Notes: generated by a model not told the origin, from the sequence alone. A stretch of 49,064 bases of DNA from Candidatus Zambryskibacteria bacterium RIFCSPHIGHO2_12_FULL_43_12b (GCA_001823875.1 MHVX01000029.1:17102-66165), one strand, 5' to 3'; counted from the stretch's first letter, positions 1-8,989 are shown. Translations and numbers: made by a program.

Positions 1-313
1 GATCGAACCTACTACTGCTGTCTGGAGCTTCATCACCGTTTTCAAAGTGATATTGCCCACTTGGTAGCAGCGAAGCGACCCAACGCTTACCAGGTACTGA
101 ATGCAACATCTCTGCAAGTTTTCCATTTGAGGAAATGTGCATTACTGGTTGAATAGTTCCTTCTGGGGGCTTGGTCCGGATGGGACTAAACCAACTGTCC
201 CACTTTGCAAGTTGGACTATGACGTAATCCAGTAAAACGTTGCTGAAGAAATACAAGGTGAGTAGTATTCCAAAAACTACTGCAAGTGTAACGAAGAAAG
301 ACTGAGAAAACAT
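1..313 (-). CDS. Hypothetical membrane protein, N-terminal part (runs off the window)
   Basis: An open frame of 104 codons starts at ATG 311-313 on the minus strand and is still open at base 1, so only the N-terminus is seen. A strong ribosome binding site (GGAGGAG) lies four to five bases upstream of the ATG. Residues 5-30 are a hydrophobic segment (FFVTLAVVFGILLTLYFF) that would anchor the protein in the membrane, and the rest is a soluble region. I do not recognise the family. It belongs to the class of genes in this window with a Shine-Dalgarno leader. Confidence 0.6.
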   Translation of the reverse strand, partial: MFSQSFFVTLAVVFGILLTLYFFSNVLLDYVIVQLAKWDSWFSPIRTKPPEGTIQPVMHISSNGKLAEMLHSVPGKRWVASLLPSGQYHFENGDEAPDSSSRFD

Positions 314-410
314 TTTCTCCTCCGATAGAGAGCGGTGTTTTGAAAGAGGACTGTTCTACTGGAACTTTATCATAAAATATCTGAAAGTCAAGCACAAACA
401 GCCCTGTTTG

Positions 411-492
411 TGCCGGGGAGAGGACTCGAACCTCCATGCCTTGCGGCGCCTGCTCCTAAGGCAGGTACGTCTACCAATTTCGCCACCCCGGC
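411..492 (-). tRNA. tRNA-Leu(TAG)
   Basis: On the minus strand the seven-base acceptor arms GCCGGGG and CCCCGGC pair and are followed by discriminator A. The D-arm, an anticodon stem CCTGC/GCAGG around loop CTTAGGA (anticodon TAG), a long class II variable arm and the T-arm GGTTCGAGTCC are all present. CCA is not encoded. A TATGAT hexamer ends exactly six bases before the mature 5' G, so the transcript may begin at the tRNA itself. Confidence 0.96.
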
Positions 493-561
493 GTAATGAT
501 CATATTAATCTAACACAGATGCATAGATAAATTTATAAAGACGCGCTCTGTGGTCACAAGT

Positions 562-694
562 ATTTTTCCTGCCGGAAAAATCTCGCGACCCCGGCTCGTG
601 GTTTTTGCATTGAGCAAAGCTCAAACAAAAACATCACTGCGCCTCGCACAAAGTCAGAAAATCTGCCGCAGGGCAGATTGTTCTGTACTTTGTG
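562..694. repeat. Cluster of three palindromes beside tRNA-Lys
   Basis: Three consecutive inverted repeats fill the space downstream of tRNA-Lys. The first is 562-581 (8-bp stem around TGCC). The second is 601-632 (outer arms GTTTTTG/CAAAAAC and inner GAGC/GCTC). The third is 647-694: nested stems CACAAAGT/ACTTTGTG, CAGAA/TTCTG and AATCTGCC/GGCAGATT give about 21 bp, and its end touches the tRNA 3' end. None has the T-run of a classic terminator. No gene is seen between 495 and 692. Confidence 0.65.
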
Positions 695-765
695 CGCCCA
701 GTAGGGATCGAACCTACGACCTTATCCTTAAGAGGGATCTGCTCTACCAGCTGAGCTATGGGCGC
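693..765 (-). tRNA. tRNA-Lys(CTT)
   Basis: The minus strand folds with acceptor GCGCCCA/TGGGCGC, D-arm GCTCAGCTGGTAGAGC, anticodon loop CTCTTAA (anticodon CTT, codon AAG) and T-arm GTAGGTTCGATCCCTAC. CCA is not encoded. The anticodon stem has one weak outer pair. Three degenerate copies of its 5' half lie directly upstream (766-971). Confidence 0.95.
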
Positions 766-971
766 ATATTATTTAATTACTAAGATATCTTACTCCGCCT
801 GCTGTTATCTACCAAAACAGCTATGGGCGCATATTATTTTCCAATTACATTACCACATTGGTTTCTATATAACTTGCTGATATCTACCAAAACAGCTATG
901 GGCGCATATTTTTTTAATTACTAAGATATCTTACACTGCCTGCTGTTATCTACCAAAACAGCTATGGGCGC
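766..971 (-). repeat. Three tandem units, each with a degenerate tRNA-Lys 5' half
   Basis: Three head-to-tail units (766-830, 831-905, 906-971) lie immediately upstream of tRNA-Lys. Each ends in a copy of the tRNA 5' end: acceptor GCGCCCA, then TA, then a D-arm-like hairpin GCTG...CAGC whose loop keeps GGTAGA. Copies stop after the D-arm and have no anticodon arm. Units 1 and 3 are nearly identical, including a 12-bp palindrome TAAGATATCTTA; unit 2 differs in its spacer. No gene is seen between 766 and 1020. Confidence 0.8.
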
Positions 972-1020
972 AAAAAAATCAATTTCAAATTTTAACACAT
1001 GAAGCAAATAAATTTGCTTG

Positions 1021-1102
1021 TGCCCGGGGTGGGAATCGAACCCACATGCCTTACGGCCGCCGATTTTAAGTCGACTACGTATACCAGTTCCGTCACCCGG
1101 GC
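1021..1102 (-). tRNA. tRNA-Leu(TAA)
   Basis: Acceptor arms GCCCGGG/CCCGGGC, anticodon loop CTTAAAA (anticodon TAA, reads UUA), a class II variable arm and T-arm GGGTTCGATTCCC are present on the minus strand, with discriminator A. It lies 39 bases downstream of tRNA-Cys, probably in the same transcript. Confidence 0.95.
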
Positions 1103-1141
1103 GCATCTGGTAACTAGCAACTAATCTATAGTTTCTAGTTG

Positions 1142-1213
1142 AGGCGTAGGCGGGAATTGAACCCGCGCATCGCGGTTTTGCAGACCGCTGCGTTACCACT
1201 TCGCCACTACGCC
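1142..1213 (-). tRNA. tRNA-Cys(GCA)
   Basis: Acceptor GGCGTAG/CTACGCC, anticodon stem GCGGT/ACCGC with loop CTGCAAA (anticodon GCA) and T-arm GCGGGTTCAATTCCCGC fold on the minus strand. The discriminator is T. A truncated copy of its first 21 bases lies upstream near 1309-1330. Confidence 0.95.
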
Positions 1214-1261
1214 TTTTACAACTTTCTCAATCTTGAAACAATACATAACTTTACCACTTAT

Positions 1262-1330
1262 GAAGTAGCGGAGTGGAGCCTGTCCCGTGGATCGCCGATC
1301 CTGTGGGATTACCACTTCGCCACTACGCCT
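1262..1330. repeat. Truncated tRNA-Cys 5' copy inside a palindromic element
   Basis: On the minus strand, about 1309-1329 repeats the first 21 bases of tRNA-Cys (GGCGTAGTGGCGAAGTGGTAA) and then diverges in the D-loop. On the plus strand the same bases close a long imperfect hairpin: GTAGCGGAGTGG near 1266 pairs with CCACTTCGCCACTAC near 1311, around an inner GGATC-GCC-GATCC stem. No coding frame is supported between 1214 and 1354. Confidence 0.65.
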
Positions 1331-1354
1331 TCTAAAGCTAAAATAAACAATTCC

Positions 1355-1696
1355 TCACTCATTTTGTAACAGAAAATCTATGCGTTGTCTATTTTTCTCA
1401 CCCTTGTCAAAGACAAAAGCTATTTCCGGCATTCGTCCAATTTTTGCTCTTGAGTCAACAAACTGAAGAAAATCATGGGTCCTTCTCTTCAGGAACTCTC
1501 CAACAGCTACCTCTTGACCTTCTGGAAGGGTAGTGAAGTAAATTGTTACTCGTCTTTGGTTGGGAGTAATATCTGAACCTGTAATCGTGATGAGTGAAGT
1601 CTGATTTGACTCTCTTTGGACAAATTCAGCAGCCAAGTGCTCTAAAAGTTTGGGTAATTTCTCTTTTCTATGTGAGTTTGGACGCGCATTTATCAT
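1355..1696 (-). CDS. rbfA: Ribosome-binding factor A
   Basis: The 113-aa product has the single KH-like fold typical of RbfA, which helps mature the 30S subunit and binds near helix 1 of 16S rRNA. Family-like segments are the N-terminal basic helix (PNSHRKEKLPKLLEHLAAEF), the central strand VTIYFTTLPEG and the end RMPEIAFVFDKG. Its length is normal for the family. The ATG overlaps the infB stop codon (ATGA), so it is translated right after IF-2, the usual infB-rbfA pairing. Confidence 0.92.
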   Translation of the reverse strand: MINARPNSHRKEKLPKLLEHLAAEFVQRESNQTSLITITGSDITPNQRRVTIYFTTLPEGQEVAVGEFLKRRTHDFLQFVDSRAKIGRMPEIAFVFDKGEKNRQRIDFLLQNE

Positions 1697-3192
1697 CTCT
1701 TTACTAAAGTTAAGGCTTCGATTTTATCTCCCATCGCGATTTCAAATTTTGCCTCAATCATTGCTCCAAATTCTCCTTCTGATACAGAGCTGGTCTTTTG
1801 TTTTGTCTGCTGGAGCTCTCTCACTCGACCTCTTACAATCTCTGCATCTCTTCGTAATATTCTCACTTGATCTCCGACTGAAATAATCCCTGATTCAACT
1901 CGTCCACCGACAACTTGTTTATCTTTGCTCTGGCTAAAAGTTTTGAGAATTTTCGCAACCCCCACGGCTTCCTCTACTTCAATTGAAGGAGTTCTTTCCA
2001 AAACCGCCTGCGCCAGCCACTCCGTGAGTTTGTATATGATGTCAAAAGAGTGAATTTCTTTTCCAAGTCTTTGCGCCAAGCTCTCCGCTTTTGAGTCTGT
2101 CTTAGTGTGAAAAGAAATTAGAAGCGAGTTTTCCTTCGTCATGGCGCTTTTAACATCATTTTCCGAAAGTGGGCCGATGCCTGAAAGCACAATTTTAGGA
2201 ATAACTCTGTCGTTACCGAGTTTCCCGATTTCATAGACAAGAGCGTCCAGACTTCCGGCACTGTCTGCTTTTATAACAATTGGAATGACAGTCTTCTCAC
2301 TTTCGGAGTCTCCAGCCGACTGTTCACTCGTTGTCTGCGCCTCAGCATTTTTGGCGACAATTTCCAAGGCCTCATTTTTAGTGTTTACCCCCTGAAATTC
2401 TGCGCCTACTTTCGGCGCGCTGTCCCAGCCAATGATTCGAACTGGCGAAGAAAAGGTAGCTTCGCTGATTGGTTTGCCTAGGAAGTTTTCAAAAATTCGA
2501 AGAGGGGCGATGCTAGTGCCTGACACTGCAAACTGTCCTTTTTTTAATGTTCCATTTTTTATTATTGCTGTAACGGAGATCCCTTTTTTTGTATCCATAT
2601 TGCTCTCAATGATTATTCCAGAAGCCTCAGCATCTCTTTCTCCGGTAAGTTCCTCTAGCTCAGCAACCAGAAGTAGCAGGTCAAGGAGTTCATTCACTCC
2701 TTCGCCAGTTTTAGCAGAAATAGCTCCCCACGAAACACTTCCTCCAAATCCTTCCAAGAAAACGTCATTTTCAGCCAGATTTTGTTTTGTCTTCTCTACA
2801 TTTGCTCCAGGCTTATCGATTTTATTAATAGCCACAACATAGGGCATTTGAGCTTCTTTGATAACATTGAGAGCTTCGACTGTCTGAGGTTTCACTCCGT
2901 CTTCTGCTGAGACCACTAATACAGCAATATCGGCAACCGATGCTCCACGGGAGCGAATACTTTTAAAAGCCTCGTGTCCAGGAGTGTCCAAAAAAGTAAT
3001 ATTAAAATCTTTGCCATCCCTTTTATGCACGACTTCATATGCAGAGATATGCTGAGTGATTCCGCCGGCCTCTTTATCTACCACATTTGATTTGCGAATA
3101 TAATCTAGCAAGGTAGATTTTCCATGGTCAATGTGTCCCATGACCACTACCACTGGCGGTCGCAATATTTTTTTGTCCTTCTTATTGTTCAT
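1693..3192 (-). CDS. infB: Translation initiation factor IF-2 (short form)
   Basis: IF-2 is the GTPase that delivers initiator tRNA to the 30S subunit. The 499-aa protein shows G1 (GHIDHGKST, residues 19-27), G3 (DTPGHEAF), G4 (NKID) and the two beta-barrel domains with the IF-2-specific domain between them. It begins almost at the G domain, so the long N-terminal extension of model bacteria (IF-2 of E. coli is about 890 aa) is missing, as in other short IF-2s. The start has no clear Shine-Dalgarno; a TATTTC hexamer sits seven bases before ATG. rbfA follows with overlap. Confidence 0.95.
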   Translation of the reverse strand: MNNKKDKKILRPPVVVVMGHIDHGKSTLLDYIRKSNVVDKEAGGITQHISAYEVVHKRDGKDFNITFLDTPGHEAFKSIRSRGASVADIAVLVVSAEDGVKPQTVEALNVIKEAQMPYVVAINKIDKPGANVEKTKQNLAENDVFLEGFGGSVSWGAISAKTGEGVNELLDLLLLVAELEELTGERDAEASGIIIESNMDTKKGISVTAIIKNGTLKKGQFAVSGTSIAPLRIFENFLGKPISEATFSSPVRIIGWDSAPKVGAEFQGVNTKNEALEIVAKNAEAQTTSEQSAGDSESEKTVIPIVIKADSAGSLDALVYEIGKLGNDRVIPKIVLSGIGPLSENDVKSAMTKENSLLISFHTKTDSKAESLAQRLGKEIHSFDIIYKLTEWLAQAVLERTPSIEVEEAVGVAKILKTFSQSKDKQVVGGRVESGIISVGDQVRILRRDAEIVRGRVRELQQTKQKTSSVSEGEFGAMIEAKFEIAMGDKIEALTLVKR

Positions 3193-3309
3193 CCCGCATG
3201 AAATAAATCATTTAATATGTTGATATAAGTGTTATTAAGGTATCCGACCTATTCTACTCACAAATCGCGCTTTCACAATGGAGGCCTTTGTCTCCGATTT
3301 TCTACCGGA

Positions 3310-3810
3310 TTATTTTTTCACTTTGCTTTCGTAGGCCAGCGACTCCTGAGCATTTCTTATTGCATTCTTTTCTTCTTCTGTTGTCTCAAATTCTGAAGCG
3401 AATTTCTTTACAGGTTTTGAGTAAACACTTACATGATCTCTGACATATAGACTTGAGATCAAAGCACCGTCACCTTTCTCATTTAAAAAAGCAGTTGAGA
3501 AACTCTGGTTTCCACCATCTCCCGTGCCCTTAAAGGGATTGAAGCGAATGGTCTCTACTGCTTGGACACTTCTTTTGAGTCTTGCTTCTATGTTCTTAAG
3601 ATATTCAATTGAATCTTTGCGAAAAGTATGCAAATCATCAACCTCCTTGTGAATTTGTAAGATCGTTTCCTCCAGGCTTTTTGCATCCTTTCCACCCATT
3701 ATTTTTCTGATTCTCTTCTCGAGGATAAATATCCAAATTGCAAGTGTCAGAAGCAAGGCCAGTAGAATGTAAATCATGAGTGAAGTGTCAATTGTAGGTA
3801 TTTGAAGCAT
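3310..3810 (-). CDS. DUF4446 family membrane protein
   Basis: The 166-aa protein has an N-terminal membrane helix (about residues 10-29, MIYILLALLLTLAIWIFILE), then a coiled-coil stretch (30-85) and a small domain with the family-like core RFNPFKGTGDGGNQSFSTAF and LISSLYVRDHVSVYSKPV. This matches DUF4446 as I know it; the molecular function is unknown. It is on the same strand as infB with a 118-base gap, and upstream of a divergent cysteine desulfurase. Confidence 0.75.
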   Translation of the reverse strand: MLQIPTIDTSLMIYILLALLLTLAIWIFILEKRIRKIMGGKDAKSLEETILQIHKEVDDLHTFRKDSIEYLKNIEARLKRSVQAVETIRFNPFKGTGDGGNQSFSTAFLNEKGDGALISSLYVRDHVSVYSKPVKKFASEFETTEEEKNAIRNAQESLAYESKVKK

Positions 3811-3969
3811 GAGAGTGAGAGATACTTACTAACAGGGCATCATTATATACCTCGTACGCCACTTTGGAAAACTGCGATCTTAAAACATGTCCAAGAATTT
3901 TATCTTGAGTGGTGTACTTCTGTCTCAAGGTGTGGTTTTATATGCGCATATAGATTATGAATCAATAAG

Positions 3970-5154
3970 ATGAGTAGAACTACAAAAAAACCGCAAAGGA
4001 TATTCCTAGATTATGCATCTGCGACACCCGTTGACCCCCGTGTTGAAAAAGCCATGAGGCCGTATTTTTCGCGGAAATTTGCGAACCCCTCGGCTATATA
4101 CGGAGAGGGGGTTGAATCTAAGAAGATCTTGGAAGATTCACGCAAAATTGTAGCCGATATTTTGCGCGCTTTGCCAGATGAAATAGTCTTTACTGGCAGT
4201 GGCACAGAGTCTGCAAATTTGGCCATAATCGGCATTTTTTTGAAAGCTCGACAGCTTGGAATAAAGAGACCGCATATCGTTACTACTGCCTTTGAGCACC
4301 CTGCTGTGCTTGAGGCGACAAAATATTGCGAAAGTCTGGGCGCAAAGGTGACGATTGTCTACCCAAATGGAGATGGAATCATTTCTGCTGATGAAATTGG
4401 CAAGGCGCTTTCTAAAAACACTGTCCTTGTATCGGCTATGTATGCCAACAATGAAATTGGAACAATTCAGCCAATACGAGAGATTGCCAAGAGGATACGG
4501 CAATTTGAGAAGAGAAATAAAAGCACGAAAAAACAAATTCACTTGCATGTGGATGCCAGTCAGGCTGTAAACTATCTTCCTCTGAATGTTCTGGAGCTCC
4601 ACTGTGATTTTCTTACTCTGGACGGAGCTAAGATCTACGGACCAAAGGGAGTCGGAATTCTTTTTGTGGAAAGAGGAGTTCTCATTACCCCTCTGATTCT
4701 TGGAGGAGGTCAGGAGAAAGGCAGACGTTCCGGAACAGAAAATATTCCGGCGATCGTTGGCATAGCTCAGGCTCTTTCAATTACAGAGAAGATGCGTGAA
4801 AGGGAATCAAAAAGAATTGCAAGACTCCAGAGGGAAATATTCCAAGGCATTAAGAAAATTGCCAAAAATAGTAGGGTCAACGGGTCTCTAGATTTACGAC
4901 TACCAAATAATGTAAATGTTTGTTTTCCTAAAGTTGATTCAGAATTTTTAGTTTTGAAACTTGATGCCAATGGGGTTGCGGTATCTTCTTCAAGCTCGTG
5001 CAAGACCATTTCGGAAAATAGCCGCTCTTATGTGCTTGAGGCGATCGGTGGAAAAGACTGCGCCGAGTCATCACTCCGGATTACTTTAGGCAGGTGGACC
5101 ACGGAGATGGAGGTGAAAAAGTTTTTAAAGATATTGAAAAAATGCATTTCTTAA
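3970..5154 (+). CDS. Cysteine desulfurase (IscS/NifS family)
   Basis: This PLP enzyme takes sulfur from cysteine for Fe-S clusters or tRNA thiolation. In the 394 aa I see the N-terminal FLDYASATPVDPRV, the PLP-stacking histidine (FEHPAVLEA, near 117), ANNEIGTIQPI, the aspartate in HVDASQAVNYL, the Schiff-base lysine in GAKIYGPKGVGIL (near 222) and the catalytic cysteine in a serine-rich loop (SSSSSCKT, near 342). The usual histidine before the lysine (SAHK in classic IscS) is alanine here. No Fe-S assembly gene is adjacent, so tRNA thiolation is a plausible role (inference). Confidence 0.93.
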   Translation: MSRTTKKPQRIFLDYASATPVDPRVEKAMRPYFSRKFANPSAIYGEGVESKKILEDSRKIVADILRALPDEIVFTGSGTESANLAIIGIFLKARQLGIKRPHIVTTAFEHPAVLEATKYCESLGAKVTIVYPNGDGIISADEIGKALSKNTVLVSAMYANNEIGTIQPIREIAKRIRQFEKRNKSTKKQIHLHVDASQAVNYLPLNVLELHCDFLTLDGAKIYGPKGVGILFVERGVLITPLILGGGQEKGRRSGTENIPAIVGIAQALSITEKMRERESKRIARLQREIFQGIKKIAKNSRVNGSLDLRLPNNVNVCFPKVDSEFLVLKLDANGVAVSSSSSCKTISENSRSYVLEAIGGKDCAESSLRITLGRWTTEMEVKKFLKILKKCIS

Positions 5155-5197
5155 TGATTGCTTACCGCAGACGTTTTTTGTAGAATACTGGTGATGG

Positions 5198-5322
5198 ATC
5201 CCGTACGAAATCGCGGTCACGATTTTAAAAAAAGCTTTATGATATAATCTCCTAGAATCATGATTAATAACAACATAGTAATTACATAGGCTTCGCTGAT
5301 CGCGACCTATTTCGTACGGGAT
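5198..5322. promoter_or_regulatory. Inverted repeat bracketing a promoter and the start codon
   Basis: The left arm (5198-5222, beginning ATCCCGTACGAAAT) and right arm (5299-5322, ending ATTTCGTACGGGAT) are near-perfect reverse complements over about 24 bases, with a two-base offset inside. Between them lies a TATAAT hexamer at 5243-5248. The right arm covers the ATG of the next gene at 5321. The arrangement could be an operator pair or a cruciform/hairpin controlling that gene. No Shine-Dalgarno is visible before the ATG. Confidence 0.6.
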
Positions 5323-6127
5323 GGAAGAACTCAATAAAAATCAGCTGATCCTCCTGACGCTTCTTGTGAGTTTTGTTACCTCAATTGCAACGGGGATCAT
5401 TACGACGTCTCTTCTTCAGCAGGCGCCACCTTCTGTTACGCAAGTTATTAATCGCGTAGTGGAAAAAACGATTGAACAAGTTGCTATTGAAGGAAGTAGC
5501 AGTGGCGAAACGGTGCGAGAGGTAACAGTTGTGGTGAAAGAGGAAGATTTGGTATTAGACGCAATCTCAAGCAATACAAATAGCACTGCCAGGATTACAG
5601 ACAATTCTCTGGTAGATGGAATCAATTTGTTTTATGGAATGGGAGTGCTGATAAATAAAGACGGCACGGTCATTTCTGCAAGAAGGGACATATTGAATCC
5701 GAACTCCACATATACCGCCAGATTTGGAGATGGTTCAACGCATCAGCTTAGGGTGGTAGGTTCTGATGTGGCGGAAGGATTAGCTGTATTTTCCGTAATA
5801 AAAGACCAGAAAAATCCTGTTAAAACACTACCGGCTACTCTCGGGACAGCGGAGCCACAGCTAGGGCAGTCCGTTATCACTTTGGATGGCAGAGATAAAA
5901 ATACGGTTTCTATTGGAAGGATTGTTGGAGTGAACAAAGGGGGAGCGGAAAACAAAGACATCCTCTCAATTGAGACCGATATTGCGACACAAGCAAGTGT
6001 GTTCGGCGCTCCTCTAGTAAATCTTTCGGGAGATGTTATAGGACTTAGAGTTTCTCATGACAGCGCAAATCAAACATTTGTTCCGGCATTCATCGTAAAG
6101 AGAATTTTAGACAAAGGTTGGAATTAA
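5321..6127 (+). CDS. Membrane-anchored trypsin-fold pseudo-protease (HtrA-like)
   Basis: The 268-aa protein has an N-terminal membrane helix (residues 8-30) followed by a linker and a domain resembling the chymotrypsin-like fold of HtrA/DegP proteases. The landmarks align but the catalytic triad is absent: the His site region reads GTVISARRDIL, the Asp site reads AEGLAVFSV, and the serine motif GNSGGPL is replaced by ASVFGAPLVN. The end (DVIGLRVS...FVPAFIVKRIL) is typical of this fold. It likely acts as a non-enzymatic periplasmic binding or scaffold protein (inference). clpC follows after 44 bases. Confidence 0.72.
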   Translation: MEELNKNQLILLTLLVSFVTSIATGIITTSLLQQAPPSVTQVINRVVEKTIEQVAIEGSSSGETVREVTVVVKEEDLVLDAISSNTNSTARITDNSLVDGINLFYGMGVLINKDGTVISARRDILNPNSTYTARFGDGSTHQLRVVGSDVAEGLAVFSVIKDQKNPVKTLPATLGTAEPQLGQSVITLDGRDKNTVSIGRIVGVNKGGAENKDILSIETDIATQASVFGAPLVNLSGDVIGLRVSHDSANQTFVPAFIVKRILDKGWN

Positions 6128-6171
6128 TTTGCATTTACTTAAGGTGTTAAGTGTAATATAATGGAGTTCCT

Positions 6172-8868
6172 ATGCCTCCATTCGGCCAATTTACAACAAA
6201 AGCAAAGGAAGCCATACGAAAAGCCCATGAGCTCGCGATTGAGCGTGGTCAAAATCATGTCGGGCCAATGCACCTTTTGGCGGCTTTGATTCTGCAGGAG
6301 GAAAGCATGGTTACATCAATATTAGACAAACTTGAGGTGGATACCATATTGCTTACAGATTCTATCTTGGAATCTATAGAGTCTAGCGAAGCCGCACGGA
6401 CAATCACACCGTCATATCAAATATTTCTTACTCCAGAGCTTGCTCAGATTATTGAAGCAAGCACAAAAGTCGCCACAAATCTAAAAGATGAATTTGTGTC
6501 TACTGAGCATCTCTTTCTTTCAGCGATAGATGTGCAGGGGCCAGCCAAAGAGCTACTTGCGCGATTCAAGCTTGACCACAGCACTGTCGTACGCGTGATT
6601 GAAGAGCTTAGAAGCGCTAAGGTGCACAACGAGAAAGAACCCAAAAAATTAAAATCACTGCTTAAATATACTCGGAGCCTCACAAAGCTCGCTTCGCAAA
6701 ACAAGCTGGATCCTGTTATCGGACGAGACACAGAGATTTCAAGAATAATCCAAATACTTTCTCGTAGGACAAAAAATAATCCTATCCTTATCGGAGAGGC
6801 TGGGGTTGGTAAGACCGCGATTGTAGAGGGGCTCGCATTGAAGATGGCATCGGGAAATGTTCCAGAGTCACTCCGTGATAAAGAGCTAGTCTCACTTGAT
6901 CTAGGCTTACTCATTGCTGGTACAAAATATCGTGGAGAATTTGAAGAGAGGCTTAAAAATATTTTGAAAGAAATTGAGAGATCCGAAGGGAAAATCATTC
7001 TATTTATTGATGAGATTCACACGATTGTCGGAGCTGGGGCCGCGGAAGGCTCAATTGACGCTTCAAATATGCTTAAACCCCCTCTAGCAAGAGGAGAATT
7101 GCGCGCTATAGGGGCCACAACCCTCAAAGAGTATCAAAGGCATATTGAGAAGGACCCTGCTCTTACAAGGCGTTTTCAGCCCGTTTATGTAAATGAGCCT
7201 TCATTGGAGGATGCAGTCACAATCTTGCGAGGTTTGAAGGAAAAGTATGAGCTCTATCATGGTGTACGAATTACCGATGATGCTATTGTGGCAGCGGTAA
7301 ATCTTTCTGCCCGATATATTACAGATAGGTTTTTGCCTGATAAAGCGGTTGACCTTATTGATGAAGCGGCATCGCACCTCAAGATTTCCTTAGAGAATAT
7401 GCCCCCAGTACTTGAGGAAACTCACGCTAAAATAATGAAGCTTGAGATTGAGCGCGAAGCACTTAAGCAAGAAATCTCTGCTGATTCAAAAAATACAAAA
7501 GTGAAAAGCAGAATAAAAGAAATTGAAAAAGAAATCGCAGACTTTAAAGAGAAGACCTCTGAAGTGGAGCTTAAATGGAAAAACGAGAAAGAGACAGTAG
7601 GAGACATAAAGAGGATCAAAAAAGAATTGGAGACTATGCGTCTTGAAGCTGAAGCGGCAGAAGCAAAGTCTGATCTCTCCGTTGCCGCAGAAATCAGATA
7701 TGGCAAAATCCCGGCTCTTAACACTGAACTTGATCAGAAAGCTAAAAGACTGAAGAGACTACAGAGCTCTAGGAGAATCCTTAAAGAGGAAATTATGGAG
7801 GCGGATATCGCGGACGTGGTTTCACGTTGGACCGGAATACCGGTATCTCGAATGCTTGAAGAAGAAGCAGAGAAGCTTTCGCGCATGGAAGAATTTTTGA
7901 AACGCAGAATCATCGGACAAGACGAAGCGGTTGGAAAAATTTCCGATACTATCAAACGCTCTCGCGCCGGAATATCTGATCCAAACAGACCAATCGGATC
8001 ATTTATGTTTCTCGGTCCAACAGGTGTTGGAAAGACAGAGCTTACAAAAGCTTTGGCTGAATTTATATTTGATGATGAGAAAGCATTGATACGAGTGGAC
8101 ATGTCTGAGTTTATGGAGAGACACTCTGTCTCAAAACTCATTGGTTCACCTCCAGGGTACGTGGGACATGATGAAGGAGGTCAACTTACTGAAATGGTAA
8201 GACACAGGCCGTATGCGGTGATTCTCTTTGATGAAATAGAAAAGGCGCACCCGGAAGTCTTTAATATTCTCCTACAGGTGCTTGATAATGGAAGGCTCAC
8301 AGACGCGAAGGGCAGGACAGTTAACTTCAAAAATACCGTAATTATTCTGACCTCAAACATCGGGGCTCAATATATTGATAAAATGCAGAAGGTTGGTTTT
8401 GCTTATGAGAAAGGCACACGCTCGAACTATGAGGAAGCAAAAGATAAGGTGATGGAGTCTGTGAAGGAGCACTTCAGACCGGAATTTTTGAATCGCCTTG
8501 ACGACATTATTCTCTTTAACATTCTTTCTCCTGAAGCTATTAGGGAGATTGTAACGATTCAAGTCGGGCTTGCCAGGGAGAGACTTGCTCAAAAAGAGGT
8601 CGCTTTGGAACTTTCCAAGTCAGCAATAGATAAGCTCTCTAAAGAAGGGTATGACCCTCAGTACGGAGCAAGACCTCTAAAACGTCTTATTCAGAATAAA
8701 ATTCTTACACCTATCGCATCACTGATGATTTCAAAAGGAGTGCTCAAGGGCGGGACAATTACTGTAGATGTTGCGAAGGACGAATTTACTTTTGACGTGC
8801 GAAAAGGCAGAAAGGGAAGCATCTGGGCACAGAGCATTATTGAAGAGTCTTCGACCAAGAAGTCTTGA
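6172..8868 (+). CDS. clpC: ATP-dependent Clp protease ATPase subunit ClpC
   Basis: This is an AAA+ unfoldase that feeds substrates to ClpP. The 898 aa contain a double Clp N-domain (about 1-145), AAA module D1 with Walker A GEAGVGKT (near 209) and Walker B LFIDEIH, a long charged M/coiled-coil domain (about 420-540), D2 with GPTGVGKT (near 615) and [12 protein letters not shown], and a C-terminal D2-small domain. A VGF tripeptide (near 740) sits where ClpA/ClpC carry their ClpP-docking loop, supporting a protease partner rather than ClpB-type disaggregation. A TATAAT hexamer lies nine bases before ATG, so the leader is only a few bases. Confidence 0.95.
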   Translation: MPPFGQFTTKAKEAIRKAHELAIERGQNHVGPMHLLAALILQEESMVTSILDKLEVDTILLTDSILESIESSEAARTITPSYQIFLTPELAQIIEASTKVATNLKDEFVSTEHLFLSAIDVQGPAKELLARFKLDHSTVVRVIEELRSAKVHNEKEPKKLKSLLKYTRSLTKLASQNKLDPVIGRDTEISRIIQILSRRTKNNPILIGEAGVGKTAIVEGLALKMASGNVPESLRDKELVSLDLGLLIAGTKYRGEFEERLKNILKEIERSEGKIILFIDEIHTIVGAGAAEGSIDASNMLKPPLARGELRAIGATTLKEYQRHIEKDPALTRRFQPVYVNEPSLEDAVTILRGLKEKYELYHGVRITDDAIVAAVNLSARYITDRFLPDKAVDLIDEAASHLKISLENMPPVLEETHAKIMKLEIEREALKQEISADSKNTKVKSRIKEIEKEIADFKEKTSEVELKWKNEKETVGDIKRIKKELETMRLEAEAAEAKSDLSVAAEIRYGKIPALNTELDQKAKRLKRLQSSRRILKEEIMEADIADVVSRWTGIPVSRMLEEEAEKLSRMEEFLKRRIIGQDEAVGKISDTIKRSRAGISDPNRPIGSFMFLGPTGVGKTELTKALAEFIFDDEKALIRVDMSEFMERHSVSKLIGSPPGYVGHDEGGQLTEMVRHRPYAVILFDEIEKAHPEVFNILLQVLDNGRLTDAKGRTVNFKNTVIILTSNIGAQYIDKMQKVGFAYEKGTRSNYEEAKDKVMESVKEHFRPEFLNRLDDIILFNILSPEAIREIVTIQVGLARERLAQKEVALELSKSAIDKLSKEGYDPQYGARPLKRLIQNKILTPIASLMISKGVLKGGTITVDVAKDEFTFDVRKGRKGSIWAQSIIEESSTKKS

Positions 8869-8901
8869 TAAAATCGCTTTCTTCTATAGAATAACTCCAT
8901 T

Positions 8902-8984
8902 GCGTCGGTGGTAGAGTGGTCAATTACAAGAGACTGTAAATCTCTCGCCTTCGGGCTACGTAGGTTCGAATCCTACCCGACGCA
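8902..8984 (+). tRNA. tRNA-Tyr(GTA)
   Basis: Acceptor GCGTCGG/CCGACGC, anticodon stem AGAGA/TCTCT with loop CTGTAAA (anticodon GTA), a long variable arm (CGCCTTCGGGCTACG) and T-arm GTAGGTTCGAATCCTAC fold on the plus strand. A TAGAAT hexamer lies nine bases upstream of the mature 5' end. CCA is not encoded. Confidence 0.96.
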
Positions 8985-8989
8985 CACCC

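Noticed and set aside
550-783. 77-aa ORF over the palindromes and tRNA-Lys
   Set aside because: It reads through a tRNA gene on the opposite strand and three palindromes; no start signal.
766-971. CRISPR array
   Set aside because: Repeats contain tRNA-Lys acceptor and D-arm sequence, spacers of units 1 and 3 are the same, and no cas gene is present.
1214-1354. Additional intact tRNA on the plus strand
   Set aside because: Only the 5' tRNA-Cys segment and an inverted partner are present; no T-arm or anticodon arm can be formed.
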